Part shown: in pieces, positions 1 to 5,343 of the stretch
Position numbering within the stretch: position 1 is the first letter of the stretch
How the letters are laid out: every line of letters starts with the position of its first letter
DNA from: Methyloligella sp.
GTDB lineage: Bacteria > Pseudomonadota > Alphaproteobacteria > Rhizobiales > JALUTE01
Length of the DNA: 7,312 bases
Assembly (NCBI GenBank): GCA_027058255.1
Contig: JALUTE010000510.1
Coordinates: 1 to 7,312 of the forward strand
Reading direction: 5' to 3'
Translations under genes and position numbers: made by a program
The notes under the pieces: generated by a model
Told to the model about the DNA's origin: nothing
The model's database searches: none
The model's input: only the letters and a program-made list of their open reading frames with translations

Positions 1-818
1 TCGCGATAGAGATGGGCAAGGCGCGAGAGGCCGCCGCCGAGCACGATGACCGCCGGATCGAGAATGTTCACCACCATGGCAAGGCCGCGCGCAAGGCGCC
101 CGGCATGGCGCGCGAGGCTCGCCCGGGCTGCCGCATCGCCCGCCTCGGCCCGTGCCACGATCTCGGGGCCGTCGAGCCGCTCGCCGGTCTCCCGCGCGTG
201 ATCGGCCGCAAGGCCCGGGCCCGAGACCCAGGTCTCCATGCACCCCATCTGCCCGCACCAGCAGGCGGGGCCCGGCCGCTCGCCCGCCTCGGCCCAGGGC
301 AGGGGGGCGTGCCCCCACTCGCCACCGATGCCCCTTGGGCCGTCGACGAGGCGTCCCTCGAAGACGAAGCCGCCACCGCAGCCTGTGCCGAGAATGACGC
401 CGAACGCGCTCACGGCCCCTGCCGCCGCCCCGTCGCTCGCCTCGGAGAGGGCGAAGCAATTGGCATCATTGGCGCAGCGGACCGGCCGGCCGAGGGCTTG
501 GGCGATGTCGCGGGCGAAGGGGCGGCCGTTCAGCCATGTGGAATTGGCGTTCTGGACAAGGCCGGTGGCGGGCGAGATGGAGCCGGGCATGCCGATGCCG
601 ACCGGCGCAGGCGCGCCGCCGGCACGCCCGGCGCCCGCCTCGGCCTCGAGCCGGTGGACGAGATCGGCAATGGCCGCGATGGTCGCCTCATAGTCGCCTC
701 GCGGCGTCTTGTTGCGCGCCTCGGCGAGGCATGCGCCATCGGCGCCGAGTGCCACGCCGGCGATCTTGGTGCCGCCAAGGTCCACTCCGAGCCGCAGGAC
801 GTTCGACGGCGAGGCCAT
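1..818 (-). CDS. ROK-family sugar kinase (fructokinase/N-acetylglucosamine kinase type), C-terminus cut by window edge
   Basis: Reading back from the ATG at 818 gives 272 uninterrupted codons to the left edge. ROK proteins are usually about 300 residues, so roughly the last 30 are missing. The N-terminal phosphate-binding motif is GVDLGGTKIAG (residues 11-21). The catalytic-base motif is NDANCFALSEA, with Asp118. The second ATP loop is GTGCGGG (144-150). The ROK zinc site is His170 plus Cys186, Cys188 and Cys193 (CWCGQMGCME). NILDPAVIVLGGGLS near the edge is typical ROK C-terminal sequence. By family, it should be a cytoplasmic enzyme that phosphorylates a hexose or aminohexose with ATP. Fructose, glucose, mannose and N-acetylglucosamine cannot be told apart from motifs alone, so I give no symbol. 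The start codon overlaps the DUF3572 stop (TGATG), which fixes the start and suggests translational coupling. Confidence 0.93.
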   Translation of the reverse strand, partial: MASPSNVLRLGVDLGGTKIAGVALGADGACLAEARNKTPRGDYEATIAAIADLVHRLEAEAGAGRAGGAPAPVGIGMPGSISPATGLVQNANSTWLNGRPFARDIAQALGRPVRCANDANCFALSEASDGAAAGAVSAFGVILGTGCGGGFVFEGRLVDGPRGIGGEWGHAPLPWAEAGERPGPACWCGQMGCMETWVSGPGLAADHARETGERLDGPEIVARAEAGDAAARASLARHAGRLARGLAMVVNILDPAVIVLGGGLSRLAHLYR

Positions 819-1129
819 CAGGAGAGCCCGTCCTCGCCGGGCAGGAGCTGCGCGCGGCCCTGTGCGATGGCGCTCGGGTCGATGCCGGCCTCGGCGGCGA
901 ACACGAGAAGCAGCGGCTCGTCGGCCAGAAGGTGATCGAGCACGCCGGCAAGAAAGCGTGCATCGCGCGCCTCGGCCTCGGCCCGCAGATCGGCCGGAGA
1001 GAGACCCGTCGCCGAAAGGAAGCGCATGATGCGCCCTTCCTCCTCTCCCAGAAAGGCCAGGGCCCGCAGGGCGAGGATCTCCGCCTCGTCGCGCCCCGTC
1101 CCGTCCTTTCCTCGCCGCCGTGATGTCAT
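818..1129 (-). CDS. DUF3572 family protein
   Basis: This is a 103-residue protein of unknown function. The family assignment comes from size, general sequence character and position next to divK in alphaproteobacteria, not from a database search. It starts MTSRRRGKDGTG, a basic and probably flexible tail. A largely helical body follows: EAEILALRALAFLGEEEGR, then an LSATGLSPADLR helix-turn-helix-like stretch, then AGVLDHLLADEPLLLVFAAEAG. It ends in a short polar tail. There is no signal peptide or membrane span, so it is presumably cytoplasmic. The frame stays open upstream to 1192, but I chose the ATG at 1129 because AAGGA lies about 10 bases before it and the extra upstream residues (Arg/Cys/His-rich) look non-coding. 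The stop codon overlaps the kinase start, so the two form an operon. The LSPADLR segment recalls DNA-binding folds, but no binding is claimed. Confidence 0.85.
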   Translation of the reverse strand: MTSRRRGKDGTGRDEAEILALRALAFLGEEEGRIMRFLSATGLSPADLRAEAEARDARFLAGVLDHLLADEPLLLVFAAEAGIDPSAIAQGRAQLLPGEDGLS

Positions 1130-1191
1130 GGCAACACCGTCCTTGGCGCACACATGCCCGCATTGTCGGCGCCTTGCGTGCGGACCCTCCA

Positions 1192-1221
1192 CTTAAAGAG
1201 TTGGCAACGGCTTTTTGGCAC
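1192..1221 (-). promoter_or_regulatory. Weak sigma70-like promoter candidate for DUF3572-kinase operon
   Basis: On the minus strand GTGCCA (1216-1221) is followed after 18 bases by TTTAAG (1192-1197). Each matches 4 of 6 consensus positions. It would give a leader of about 60 bases for the DUF3572 gene. It lies in the divergent region shared with divK. The match is weak enough to arise by chance. Confidence 0.25.
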
Positions 1222-1393
1222 ACTCTGCGCGACAAGGACAGACGATGCGAATCGGTCCATGAAGTGGGGCCGACAAGCTGGGCGACAGGTTCAGGCCGCA
1301 ATGGGACGGTATTGCGGCGGGGAGTTGCGGGTATTCGATGGGCGCCAAACTGGCGCGGCAACAAATCTTCGGGGGCGCGGGACGCGCAAAGCC

Positions 1394-1771
1394 ATGGCCA
1401 AGACCGTACTCATTGTCGAGGACAACGAGCTGAACATGAAGCTGTTCAACGATCTGCTTCATGCGCATGGCTATGAGACCTTGCAGACCCGCGATGGGCG
1501 CGAGGCCTTCGAGATCGCCCGAGACCGTCGGCCGGACCTCATCCTGATGGACATTCAGCTTCCCGAGGTCTCGGGCCTCGATGTGACGAAGTGGCTGAAG
1601 GAGGATGACGAGCTCTGCACCATCCCGGTGATTGCGGTCACGGCCTTTGCCATGAAGGGGGATGAGGAGCGCTTTCGTGCCGGTGGCTGCGAGGCCTACA
1701 TCTCCAAGCCGATATCGGTCTCCCACTTTCTCGACACGGTCGACGCCTTCATCGGCGATCGCAGACCATGA
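1394..1771 (+). CDS. divK: DivK, single-domain cell-cycle response regulator
   Basis: The protein is 125 residues, the same length as Caulobacter DivK, and consists of one receiver domain with no output domain. It begins AKTVLIVEDNELNMKLFNDL. The acidic pocket is Glu9/Asp10, the phosphoacceptor is Asp53 in LILMDIQLPEVSG, and the switch and lysine positions are Thr83 and Lys105 (YISKPIS). Asp90, the site of the classic cold-sensitive divK mutation in Caulobacter, is conserved. In that system DivK is phosphorylated by DivJ, dephosphorylated by PleC, and restrains CtrA activity through DivL and CckA at the cell poles. The frame is open further upstream to 1154, but the ATG at 1394 is chosen because everything before it lacks receiver similarity and would exceed the family length. 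The ribosome-binding site is weak. It is followed after 55 bases by pleD, so the two are likely co-transcribed. Confidence 0.97.
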   Translation: MAKTVLIVEDNELNMKLFNDLLHAHGYETLQTRDGREAFEIARDRRPDLILMDIQLPEVSGLDVTKWLKEDDELCTIPVIAVTAFAMKGDEERFRAGGCEAYISKPISVSHFLDTVDAFIGDRRP

Positions 1772-1826
1772 CGGGCTGTGCGCGCGTGACCGGACCTTCG
1801 TTTGGACTACCGGGGGATAGAACGAC

Positions 1827-3200
1827 ATGACTGCCCGCGTGCTCGTCGTCGATGACATTCTCGCCAATGTGCGCCTTCTCGAGGCGCGTCTCACCGCGGA
1901 CTATTTCGAGGTGCTCACGGCGCGCAACGGCCCCGAAGCGCTGGAGATAGCCTCACAAGAGCGTCCCGACATCATTCTGCTCGACGTCATGATGCCCGGC
2001 ATGGATGGCTTCGAGGTGTGCCGCCGCCTCAAGGCCGCGCCCGAGACGCAGCATATTCCGGTCATCATGGTCACGGCGCTGGATCATCCGTCCGACCGGG
2101 TGCAGGGCCTGGAAGCGGGTGCGGACGACTTTCTCACCAAGCCGGTCGACGATATCGCCCTTATCACGCGGGTGAAGAATCTCGCCCGCCTGAAGACGCT
2201 CAATGACGAGATGGTCATGCGCGCCACCACGGGCGAACAGCTCGGTCTTGCCAGCCGCGAGGAGATGCGGCTCGCCACGGCGGATCATCGGGGCAAGCTT
2301 CTGCTGGTGGATGACCGGGAACGCTCTGCGCGCCGGCTCGTCGAGGCGCTGGCCGAGGAGCACGAGGCGGAGATCGAGGCCGATCCGCAGAACGCCCTGT
2401 TCCGCCTGCCCGATGGCGGCTTCGACGTGCTGATGGTCAGTCTCAGCCTGGACCAGGCGGACGGGCTGCGCCTGTGCTCGCAGGTGCGCTCGCTGGAGCG
2501 CACGCGGCACATGCCGATCATCATCATGGTGGAGCCGGGTGACGATGCGCGCCTGCTACGGGGCCTCGAGATGGGGGTCAACGACTATCTGGTCCGGCCC
2601 ATAGATACGGCGGAGATGCTCGCGCGGGTGCGCACCCAGATCCGGCGAAAGCGCTATTCCGACTATTTGCGCAACCGGCTGGAGGAGAGCGTGGAGGCGG
2701 CGATCATCGACCCGCTCACCGGGCTCTACAATCGGCGCTACATGGAAACCCACATGCGCACCCTCGCCAAGGATGCGCTGGAGAGCGGGCGGCCGCTGTC
2801 GATCCTGATTGCCGACATCGATTTCTTCAAGCTTGTCAACGACACGCATGGGCATGATGTGGGCGACAGGGTGCTCAGGGATTTCGCGGCCCGCCTGAAG
2901 CGCAACACGCGCGGCATCGATCTCGCCTGCCGCTATGGCGGCGAGGAGTTCGTCCTCATCCTGCCCGACACCGATCTCGGCCGCGCCTTCCAGGTCGGCG
3001 AGCGCATCCGCCAGAACGTTGCCGCCGAGCCCTTCCCGATTGGCGAGGGCGGTGCGCAGATCAAGGTCACCGCCAGCGTGGGCGTTGCGGCGCTGGAATA
3101 TCCGGACGATACGGCCGAGAGCATCCTCAAACGCGCGGATCAGGCGCTCTATTGCGCCAAGCGGGATGGCCGGAATCGAGTCGTGGCGGATGCTGCATAG
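1827..3200 (+). CDS. pleD: PleD, REC-REC-GGDEF diguanylate cyclase response regulator
   Basis: This 457-residue protein makes cyclic di-GMP from two GTP when phosphorylated. Caulobacter PleD is 454 residues. Receiver 1 (about 3-120) has Asp9/Asp10, phosphoacceptor Asp53 (LLDVMMPGMDG), Thr83 and Lys105. Receiver 2 (about 156-280) is degenerate: the phosphoacceptor position is Ser205 and the conserved lysine is replaced in YLVRPID, which fits its known role as a dimerisation adaptor. The cyclase domain starts at DPLTGLYNRR (from 295). It has metal-binding Asp330 (IADIDFFK), the active-site motif GGEEF (371-375) and an intact product-inhibition site RGID (Arg362 to Asp365). It should therefore be an active cyclase with feedback control. 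In Caulobacter it drives pole remodelling in the swarmer-to-stalked transition. GGGGGA precedes the ATG by about 8 bases. There is no membrane segment. Confidence 0.97.
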   Translation: MTARVLVVDDILANVRLLEARLTADYFEVLTARNGPEALEIASQERPDIILLDVMMPGMDGFEVCRRLKAAPETQHIPVIMVTALDHPSDRVQGLEAGADDFLTKPVDDIALITRVKNLARLKTLNDEMVMRATTGEQLGLASREEMRLATADHRGKLLLVDDRERSARRLVEALAEEHEAEIEADPQNALFRLPDGGFDVLMVSLSLDQADGLRLCSQVRSLERTRHMPIIIMVEPGDDARLLRGLEMGVNDYLVRPIDTAEMLARVRTQIRRKRYSDYLRNRLEESVEAAIIDPLTGLYNRRYMETHMRTLAKDALESGRPLSILIADIDFFKLVNDTHGHDVGDRVLRDFAARLKRNTRGIDLACRYGGEEFVLILPDTDLGRAFQVGERIRQNVAAEPFPIGEGGAQIKVTASVGVAALEYPDDTAESILKRADQALYCAKRDGRNRVVADAA

Positions 3201-3306
3201 TGGCAAGAGACTGGATGGAAAGAATTTTCCTATCCCCACCCCCTCTTGCAATTCCACTCGTGGCGCGTTACGTATAAGAGCAGGCTCGCAGGGGTGCGCG
3301 CGCAGC

Positions 3307-3326
3307 GGCGTGGCACGCCTTAGATT
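3307..3326 (+). terminator. Possible weak terminator downstream of pleD
   Basis: GGCGT-GGC-ACGCC forms a perfect 5-base stem 107 bases after the pleD stop, followed by the short T-containing tail TTAGATT. The tail is poor. A second hairpin, CTCGC-AGGATC-GCGAG at 3339-3354, lies just beyond and is followed about 15 bases later by an AT-rich stretch. Either could help end divK-pleD transcription, but neither is a strong intrinsic terminator. Confidence 0.22.
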
Positions 3327-3393
3327 GGGCGCAATTGGCTCGCAGGATCGCGAGAGGACGAAACGGACGTTAATTCTATTTGTGCTCTGCCCT

Positions 3394-3421
3394 AAGACTC
3401 GGGCCGATCATTTGATATACT
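3394..3421 (+). promoter_or_regulatory. Orphan promoter-like sequence inside the pleD-rpmG gap
   Basis: TATACT (3416-3421) matches 5 of 6 positions of a -10 box. AAGACT lies 16 bases upstream (3394-3399) and matches only the central GAC of a -35 box. The site sits in the most AT-rich part of the gap. Transcription would start near 3428, and the first structure made would be the hairpin at 3452-3469. No gene follows on this strand. Confidence 0.3.
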
Positions 3422-3451
3422 TTGCTTCGTTCATTTGTTCACTGACGACAT

Positions 3452-3469
3452 GGCCCAAGCTGCTGGGCC
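3452..3469 (+). repeat. Perfect 6-base inverted repeat (hairpin) downstream of the orphan promoter-like site
   Basis: GGCCCA-AGCTGC-TGGGCC is a perfect 6-base stem with a 6-base loop. It starts about 25 bases after the start site expected from the promoter-like sequence at 3394-3421. No T-run follows, so it is not a terminator. It could be the first stem of a small RNA. Confidence 0.4.
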
Positions 3470-4010
3470 GGTGCGGTGAAGCATCGCGGGCGTCGAGACG
3501 GGGTTGCGTGCCTGCCCAGCGCGCAAGATCGCCGAAGGCTTCGGTCGGACCCCTCTCATGACACGCGCCCGGAAGGTTTGCCCTGCGGAGTGCTCAGGTC
3601 CGCCGCATTCCTGGGTCCGCGGGGTTGGTCGGCTGGCGAACGGCAAGAGTGGCCTCCTCGTAAGATGCCGTTCTCCGGCTGACCGCAATCCAGACCGAGT
3701 CCAACGCCCTCTTTGGCGCTCGGTTTGGGGGTCAGCCCTGCAACCCATTCGGATTAACCCCGCTGCCGATTGGTGGTTGCGGGGCTGGCCCGCTCCTCGT
3801 CTTGTGTGTGCCTACCCGGGAGTGACCGAGCCCGCGGCGAAAGGCTCGACCGCCAAGCCCGCGAAGCCCCATTGTCGCAACAAGGCTCCCCCTCGCCCTA
3901 GAAGCGACACACCATCCGCCGCGCAGACCTCACCTCGGCCCCCGCGCGTCTCATCCCGCACTCTTGCATATGCCCGCACGTCGGCATCTCGCATTGCGCG
4001 CCATTCAATA

Positions 4011-4045
4011 ACGCCCGGGCCCGGCGTCGGAGCGTTGGTGCGCTC
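4011..4045 (-). terminator. Candidate rpmG terminator: two adjacent hairpins
   Basis: Read on the minus strand from the rpmG stop (4099), a 5-base stem at 4045-4030 (GAGCG-CACCAA-CGCTC) is followed at once by a second at 4027-4011 (ACGCC-GGGCCCG-GGCGT). The second runs directly into TTATTG, a short U-rich tail. This is 54-88 bases past the rpmG stop. The second loop contains the self-complementary GGGCCC. It is the best terminator-like structure in the gap, but the T-run is short and interrupted. Confidence 0.38.
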
Positions 4046-4098
4046 GCGCCCCTGATCTGCGCCCAGTTGAGCACGGGAAACGGCAATGAAGAGAAGCC

Positions 4099-4266
4099 CT
4101 ATTTGATCTTGGCTTCCTTGAACTCGACATGTTTGCGCACGACGGGATCGTATTTCTTGAGCGTCAACTTGTCCGTCATGGTGCGCGCATTTTTCTTGGT
4201 CACATAGAAGAAACCCGTCTTGGCGGTGCTCACCAGTCGGATTTTCTGGGTTGTCGGCTTGGCCAT
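4099..4266 (-). CDS. rpmG: 50S ribosomal protein L33
   Basis: The protein is 55 residues, the usual length, from MAKPTTQKIRLVSTAKTG to EFKEAKIK. It is a small basic protein of the large ribosomal subunit, near the E site. The core GFFYVTKKNARTMTDKLTLK and KKYDPVVRKHVEF is diagnostic of bacterial L33. It has no cysteine, so it is the zinc-independent (C-minus) form, as in most proteobacteria. A longer in-frame reading to 4470 exists, but I chose the ATG at 4266 because it matches the family N-terminus and has AGGA 7 bases upstream. It has its own likely promoter at 4312-4340. The gene upstream on the same strand is the NUDIX hydrolase, 204 bases away, so rpmG is probably transcribed alone or with limited read-through. 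Confidence 0.98.
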   Translation of the reverse strand: MAKPTTQKIRLVSTAKTGFFYVTKKNARTMTDKLTLKKYDPVVRKHVEFKEAKIK

Positions 4267-4286
4267 TGTCTTGTCCTGAACGGTTG

Positions 4287-4302
4287 TTTCGCAGATGCGA
4301 AA
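4287..4302 (-). repeat. Perfect 7-base palindrome in the rpmG leader
   Basis: TTTCGCA-GA-TGCGAAA is a perfect inverted repeat with a 2-base centre. It lies 20 bases before the rpmG ATG and begins about 3 bases after the start site predicted from the promoter at 4312-4340. It could be a repressor operator at the start site or a DNA-level protein site. As RNA, the 2-base centre is too tight for all seven pairs to form, so a hairpin would have a shorter stem. Function is inferred only from position and symmetry. Confidence 0.55.
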
Positions 4303-4311
4303 TTTGGCGCG

Positions 4312-4340
4312 ACCATAGCGGAACGGCTCCGGGGGTTCAA
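4312..4340 (-). promoter_or_regulatory. Sigma70-type promoter of rpmG
   Basis: On the minus strand TTGAAC (4335-4340) and TATGGT (4312-4317) are separated by exactly 17 bases. Each matches 4 of 6 consensus positions. The start site would be near 4305, giving a leader of about 39 bases that contains the palindrome 4287-4302 and the AGGA ribosome-binding site. It is the best promoter match in the window. Confidence 0.6.
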
Positions 4341-4355
4341 GCGACCAGCGGTCGC
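4341..4355. repeat. Perfect inverted repeat abutting the rpmG -35 box
   Basis: GCGACC-AGC-GGTCGC has 6-base arms with a 3-base centre and ends exactly where the predicted -35 box begins (4340). It may be a binding site for a regulator acting next to RNA polymerase, or a hairpin in any transcript reading through from the NUDIX gene. Confidence 0.35.
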
Positions 4356-4433
4356 GTCGGCGCGCCTTTTCCCGCGGATGATGTGACGCTGCAACAGTGC
4401 GGCTTGCGAGGGCGGCAATCGCCGGGCACGCCA

Positions 4434-4458
4434 CCGCCGCGCCAGGGGAGGGCGGCGG
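4434..4458 (-). terminator. GC-rich hairpin just after the NUDIX gene
   Basis: On the minus strand CCGCCGC and GCGGCGG pair perfectly (7 bases, 11-base loop), starting 12 bases past the NUDIX stop codon at 4471. There is no T-run, so it is not a standard intrinsic terminator. It may stabilise the 3' end or slow polymerase. It fits the idea that rpmG relies on its own promoter. Confidence 0.3.
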
Positions 4459-4470
4459 GACATTCCCCAC

Positions 4471-5247
4471 TCACGGCGCGGGGATGAGGCGGCGCTCGAA
4501 GCGTCCATTGCGATAGACATAGTAGGGCGCGGCGAAGCGCTCGGGCAGGCAGCCGTCCGGGCCGAGATGCTCGGCGATGTCCTCGATCACGGTGCGGGTC
4601 ATGGGGTGCATGTCCACGCTTGCCGCCTCTTGGGGGCTCACCCAGATGAGCTCGGTGAACTCCCCGTCGCCTTCGCCGAGTGCGCCGGTCAGCCTGTCGG
4701 CGGAGACCAGGAAGAAGCGCGTGTCGTAGCGGCGCGGCCGGCCGGGCGGCGTGATCGCGCGCAGAACGAAGCGCAGGGCGGTCACGTCCGGAATCACGCC
4801 GCGCGCGAGAAAGGGCGCCCAGGCCGGCGAGCGGCTGCGCGGGCGGGCGGCGCCCTGGCTGCCCCCGCCCCGGTTGGCCACGGGGCGCGCGAGCATGAGG
4901 CCGGTCTCCTCGAAGGTCTCGCGGATGGCGGCAAGCGCGAGCGCCCGCGCGCGCAAACGGCTGGGCCGACCCTTCATGTCATGGAGAAGGCGGGCGCATT
5001 CCGCCTCGGGCAGGGCATCGCAGGCGGTGAGCCGCGAATCGGCCGGGTCCACCCGTCCACCGGGGAAGACGAACTTGCCCGGCACGAACACTTGGCTCGG
5101 GTGCCGGCGCCCGAGCAGGATCTTGGGGCCTCCGCTCGCTGTGTCGACGATGACGAGGCTGGCCGCATCGCGCGGGCGCAGATTGGCGTGGCTGCGATCG
5201 CGTGCGGCCTGGTTGAGGCGGTCGAGGCGGTCCGTAGGCTCTGACAT
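4471..5247 (-). CDS. NUDIX hydrolase with split NUDIX box (NUDT19-like layout)
   Basis: This 258-residue cytoplasmic protein should hydrolyse a nucleoside diphosphate linked to another moiety, with Mg2+ or Mn2+. The NUDIX box is present but interrupted. FPGGRVDPAD (61-70) gives the Gly-x5-acid part, with Asp70 where Glu is usual, and RETFEETGL (109-117) gives the RE-xx-EE-x-G part. They are separated by 38 residues instead of the canonical 7. Eukaryotic NUDT19-type CoA diphosphatases also carry a long insertion inside the box, so an acyl-CoA or CoA substrate is possible but not shown. Around 123-146 is an Arg/Gly/Ser-rich, probably disordered loop. The C-terminus (APYYVYRNGRFERRLIPAP) is conserved-looking. 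The ATG at 5247 has GAGGGAG close upstream. rnr ends 96 bases upstream on the same strand, so co-transcription is likely. Confidence 0.9.
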   Translation of the reverse strand: MSEPTDRLDRLNQAARDRSHANLRPRDAASLVIVDTASGGPKILLGRRHPSQVFVPGKFVFPGGRVDPADSRLTACDALPEAECARLLHDMKGRPSRLRARALALAAIRETFEETGLMLARPVANRGGGSQGAARPRSRSPAWAPFLARGVIPDVTALRFVLRAITPPGRPRRYDTRFFLVSADRLTGALGEGDGEFTELIWVSPQEAASVDMHPMTRTVIEDIAEHLGPDGCLPERFAAPYYVYRNGRFERRLIPAP

Positions 5248-5256
5248 GACTCCCTC

Positions 5257-5270
5257 GCGGGCATTCCCGC
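5257..5270. repeat. Small perfect hairpin in the NUDIX leader
   Basis: GCGGG-CATT-CCCGC has a 5-base GC stem and a 4-base loop. It sits between the rnr stop and the NUDIX start, only 9 bases before the NUDIX ATG and touching its ribosome-binding site. In an rnr-NUDIX transcript it could limit ribosome access or mark a processing point. There is no T-run, so it is not a terminator. Confidence 0.35.
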
Positions 5271-5343
5271 CCGTTGAGATTAGCAGCCCTTTCCCGGGGG
5301 CGCGACCTGACCTTGGGCGGGCAGGCGAAAGAGGCCGGCGGGA

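Larger units (their letters stand above)
3201..4098. other. 898-base stretch with no credible gene, between convergent pleD and rpmG
   Basis: Open frames here (for example 3504-4055 plus) are rich in Arg, Pro and Ser, carry no recognisable motif and look like chance frames in GC-rich DNA. I looked for tRNA, tmRNA, RNase P RNA and SRP RNA hallmarks (CCA ends, TTCGA T-loop, GAGGAAAGTCC) and found none. The sub-stretch around 3360-3440 is clearly more AT-rich than its surroundings and contains a promoter-like sequence. Several short perfect inverted repeats are scattered through it: 3307-3319, 3339-3354, 3452-3469, 3532-3544, 3758-3784, 3827-3848, 4011-4027 and 4030-4045. It may hold terminators for the converging genes and possibly a small RNA. 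A decayed gene is also possible. Confidence 0.6.

Noticed and set aside
12..935. 307-residue plus-strand open frame opposite the kinase and DUF3572 genes
   Set aside because: It is an antisense shadow in GC-rich DNA. The minus strand carries complete ROK motifs across the same bases, and the plus-strand product has no recognisable domain.
1216..1232. Sigma54-like TTGGCAC followed by GC at the right distance (GG-N10-GC) upstream of divK
   Set aside because: The -12 element lacks the expected TT before GC, and no enhancer-like site is visible.
1154..1393. 80-residue N-terminal extension of divK from an open upstream frame
   Set aside because: It has no receiver or other similarity, and the downstream ATG gives exactly the family length of 125 residues.
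3449..3478. Nine-codon ORF (MAQAAGPVR) after the orphan promoter-like site, as a possible leader peptide
   Set aside because: No Shine-Dalgarno sequence, no regulated gene downstream on this strand, and it mostly coincides with the 3452-3469 hairpin.
3756..3850. Minus-strand ACCACCA preceded by GC-rich sequence, as a possible tRNA or tmRNA 3' end
   Set aside because: No T-loop (TTCGA), no acceptor pairing and no anticodon arm can be drawn.
3504..4055. 183-residue plus-strand ORF in the pleD-rpmG gap
   Set aside because: Low-complexity Arg/Pro/Ser composition, no ribosome-binding site that stands out, no domain, and it runs over several inverted repeats.
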